Assembly: GCA_001724265.1 (NCBI GenBank)
Contig: MEDY01000105.1
Location: 1-64,000, forward strand
DNA length: 64,000 bases
Source of the DNA: Rhizaria sp. SCN 62-66
Taxonomy: Eukaryota > Rhizaria, unplaced
Direction: 5' to 3'
Part shown: positions 62,315 through 64,000 of the stretch, piece by piece
How the letters are laid out: each line of letters opens with the position of its first letter
Numbering within the stretch: position 1 is the first letter of the stretch
Notes under the pieces: generated by a model
The model's database searches: none
Told to the model about the DNA's origin: nothing
What the model saw: the letters and a program-made list of their open reading frames with translations, nothing else
Translations under genes and position numbers: made by a program

Positions 62315-63919
62315 CTGAGGCGGCGGCGTGTAGCCGCGCGCGGGCGGCGGCGTCACCGCGCCGTGGCTGTGCGCGTTGGTGCCAAGGCCGCTGCTGTTCA
62401 GCCCGCCGACGCTCGCGCTCAGCGAGAGGCCGGTGCTGCTGTTCGCGGCCGCGGCGGCAGCGGGCGGCGGCGTGGAAGTTATGCCACGCACAGGCACCGC
62501 GATGGGCGGGGTTTGGCCCCGGTGCGGGGGCGGCGTCTGCCCGCGGTTGAGCTGCTGCTGCTGTTGCTGTTGTTGCTGAAGCTGGAGAAACTCCTGCTGC
62601 TGCCGCTGCAGCTGCTGCAACTGCTGCTGCTGCCACAGCAACTGGCCGTGGGCGTCCTGGGGCGGACCATGCATCAGCGCCTGCTGCTGCTGCAGCTGCT
62701 GCTGCTGAGGGTCCTGCGCCTGCGTCTGCTGCAGCGGCGACTGGAGCTGCTGCGGGACGGCGAAGGCGAACGCGGGCACAGGCGCGGTGCCCGGCGCGGG
62801 GGACGGGGCGCGCGCGCTCGAGCCCGCGCGCCGCAGGGACAGCGACGACTGCGACTCGTCGACCGCGCTGGCGGCAGCGCCAGCGCCCGGGTCGGGGTTT
62901 GCCGCGTGCGCGCCCGCCGTCGCCGTCGCCGCCGCCGCCGCCGCCGGGGCGGGGCCGAAGGGGCCGGGGGACGGCGGCCGGCTGCCGGGCCGTGACCCCG
63001 CCCCCGCCCCGGCCGCGCCCTGGGCGCTGGCGCTCGCAGCGGACCCATGGTTGGCGACGTGCGACTGCGACGGGTGGAGCGACGAGTGCGACACGCTGGC
63101 GCCCGAGCTGCCCAGCCCCGCGAACATGATTTCCTGCGCGTCGGCCACAAGCGCGAGCCACGTGCTCAGCGCGTCGCGCGAGGGAATCACACCGGGCTGC
63201 GACAGGCCCGTGCTGGCGGCGGCGGGGACGCGGACCTCGAGCGAGGCAGCGAGGCACACCGAGAGTGCCGCGGGCGTCATCAGCGTCGCCGCCTGGTTGT
63301 GCAGCACGGCCGCCAGCAGGCGCGCCAGGCGGGCTGTAAGGCGCGCGCGGTCAGGCGCCATGCGCTCGGCGGCGTCGCGGCACAGTGCAAGCGCGCGCGC
63401 GCGGTCCGCGGGCGCGGCGGCGGCGGCGGCGGCGAAGTCGGCCATGATGCACGCGCCGGGCAGCGGCTCCGGCAGTGCGCGGAGCAGCTTCTTGAGCAGC
63501 GACGCCACGGTGTGCGGTTCAACGTGCGGGACTGGGACGCCGCGGGGCAGCACGGACTTGCCTGCGAGCACGGCGTGGTAGAGCTCGTTGACGCGCTCGC
63601 CGTGACCGGGCACGCGGAACAGCCCCTCGGCGCGCGTGCCGTTGTCCTGCAGGTAGTCGATGCACTGGCTGATCGCGGTGGCCACAGGCGCGGGGATCGG
63701 AAGCGGCTCGCCGGGCGGTAGCGTGCACGCGCCGTCGAAGCTGGAGAGCAGGCGCAGCCATAGCAGCTTCTCAGGCTCCGAGTCGGCGCGGAAGAGCAGC
63801 GAGGTCGTCTTGTCTTTGTTGCTGGGCAGACGCGCGGGGGAAGTGCCCAGCGCGGGGGAGGGGAGGTCCATCATGACGACCTGGAACTCGCCGGGGTCGT
63901 TGTCGATGCCTTGCCCGCC
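57483..63919 (-). CDS. PH-RhoGAP-polyQ-coiled-coil protein, 3 exons visible, 5' partial, containing two in-frame TAG codons
   Basis: Rho-family GTPase-activating protein. Visible exons 63919..58445, 58290..58186 and 58049..57483 are all phase 0; TAA stop; 2048 residues if the TAGs at 60896-60898 and 60389-60391 are sense (residues 1008 and 1177). Residues 1-62 are the end of a PH domain (TTSLLFRADSEPEKLLWLRL). The RhoGAP domain, about 70-240, has arginine finger Arg102 (GLFRVPGHGERVNELYH) and LLKKLLRALPEPLPGACIM, so it is probably active. A very long Gln/Pro/Ala-rich disordered region follows, and the last 300 or so residues form an Ala/Glu/Arg/Gln coiled coil ending ELAAMKKKRVAA. The PH-RhoGAP-coiled-coil order resembles FilGAP/ARHGAP22-24-25 and plant REN1. 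An acceptor (CCTTGCCTATGCAG) at 63920 shows that upstream exons lie beyond the window. With the standard code the coiled coil would be lost. Confidence 0.88.
58050..58185 (-). other. RhoGAP gene, last intron (136 nt)
   Basis: Donor CTAAAG|GTAGGC and acceptor ATATTTACACAG|GCTCGG on the - strand, phase 0. AT-rich. It joins ...VELEQLK to ARTAQQSQRTAYSRT... within the coiled coil. Confidence 0.88.
58291..58444 (-). other. RhoGAP gene, penultimate intron (154 nt)
   Basis: Donor CTCATGCAG|GTACGC and acceptor GATCCATTCACAG|GTTCAG on the - strand, phase 0, AT-rich. It joins ...EHLLELMQ to VQAEGHAASLARLH... and keeps the coiled-coil composition. Confidence 0.88.
59819..59878 (-). repeat. CAG/CAA polyglutamine tract in RhoGAP
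   Basis: A run of about 20 Gln codons, mostly CAG with a few CAA, followed within the same region by further short Gln runs (59380-59540). Coding microsatellite. Confidence 0.9.
60389..60391 (-). other. In-frame TAG inside a polyQ run (site 5)
   Basis: On the - strand eight Gln codons precede this TAG and two CAG codons follow (QQQQQQQQ-TAG-QQSRGGNRSP). TAG here is one C-to-T change from CAG. Continuation of the homopolymer across the codon identifies Gln as the most likely meaning. Confidence 0.88.
60896..60898 (-). other. In-frame TAG read as sense (probably Gln), site 4
   Basis: On the - strand the reading is ...LQQPQPPQQ-TAG-QRAPIDDSHLEV.... It is flanked directly by CAG codons on both sides. 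The frame stays open and proline/glutamine-rich through to the next TAG, with no local ATG start. Confidence 0.82.
61960..62032 (-). repeat. (CAG)n and alternating Gln-Ala repeat in RhoGAP
   Basis: About ten consecutive Gln codons followed by an alternating Gln-Ala hexanucleotide repeat on the - strand. It lies between the RhoGAP domain and the first TAG. Confidence 0.85.
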
Positions 63920-64000
63920 CTGCATAGGCAAGGGAACACAGAATAACGAAAGGTGGAGAGCGGTGAGGTGAGACAATAGAAGGGTACGTATGCCAGCAAG
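63920..64000 (-). other. 3' part of an upstream intron of the RhoGAP gene
   Basis: Ends with the acceptor TTCCCTTGCCTATGCAG on the - strand. A GTACCC at about 63985-63980 could be its donor, making a short intron, but the upstream exon would be only a few bases inside the window, so the donor is unconfirmed. Confidence 0.55.

Noticed and set aside
61550-62995. 481-aa + strand frame opposite the RhoGAP gene
   Set aside because: Poly-Leu/Arg shadow of the CAG-rich exon; no initiation context or domain.

Overview
This window comes from the nuclear genome of a mitochondriate, probably unicellular, eukaryote. The evidence is spliceosomal introns (GT..AG, roughly 120-190 nt), Midasin, the Paf1-complex subunit RTF1, a RhoGAP, the cytosolic Fe-S targeting factor CIA2/MIP18, and two mitochondrial translation proteins (uS15m and RSM22/METTL17). 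Coding DNA is extremely GC- and alanine-rich. Spacers are short (about 0.2-1 kb) and AT-rich, so gene edges are sharp. I cannot place the species from this sequence.

Layout: 1-7553 (+) very large low-complexity protein of unknown function, open at the left edge; 7936-10357 (-) RTF1, 2 exons; 10913-12244 (-) mitochondrial uS15; 12931-38676 (+) giant Midasin/MDN1 of about 8581 aa in one exon; 39282-40299 (-) CIA2/MIP18, 3 exons; about 40741-41419 (+) decayed remnant of an ABCG/PDR transporter; 42398-47479 (+) GH38 alpha-mannosidase of the MAN2C1/AMS1 type; 48156-57263 (+) RSM22/METTL17 with a C-terminal extension of about 2000 aa; 57483-63919 (-) PH-RhoGAP-polyQ-coiled-coil protein, open at the right edge. 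These are ordinary housekeeping neighbours with no operon logic. RNA polymerase II elongation, 60S ribosome maturation, mitochondrial translation, Fe-S delivery, glycan catabolism and Rho signalling are all represented.

The main discovery is that UAG appears to be a sense codon, most likely glutamine. Three genes are each cut into long ORFs by TAG only. At all five TAGs the reading continues in the same frame, with the same composition and no spacer (891-893, 5463-5465 and 54117-54119 on +; 60896-60898 and 60389-60391 on -). Two of the five lie inside or at the end of glutamine runs, and one interrupts a CAG-encoded polyQ tract. The eight genes whose 3' end is in the window stop with TAA (four) or TGA (four), never TAG. 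Read with the standard code, the RhoGAP loses its coiled coil, RSM22 is split with nothing between the parts, and the first gene becomes three fragments, two of them without a nearby ATG. The pattern fits a code in which only UAG is reassigned to Gln (NCBI translation table 15). No tRNA-Gln(CUA) or eRF1 gene was seen in the window, so the decoding mechanism is not shown here.
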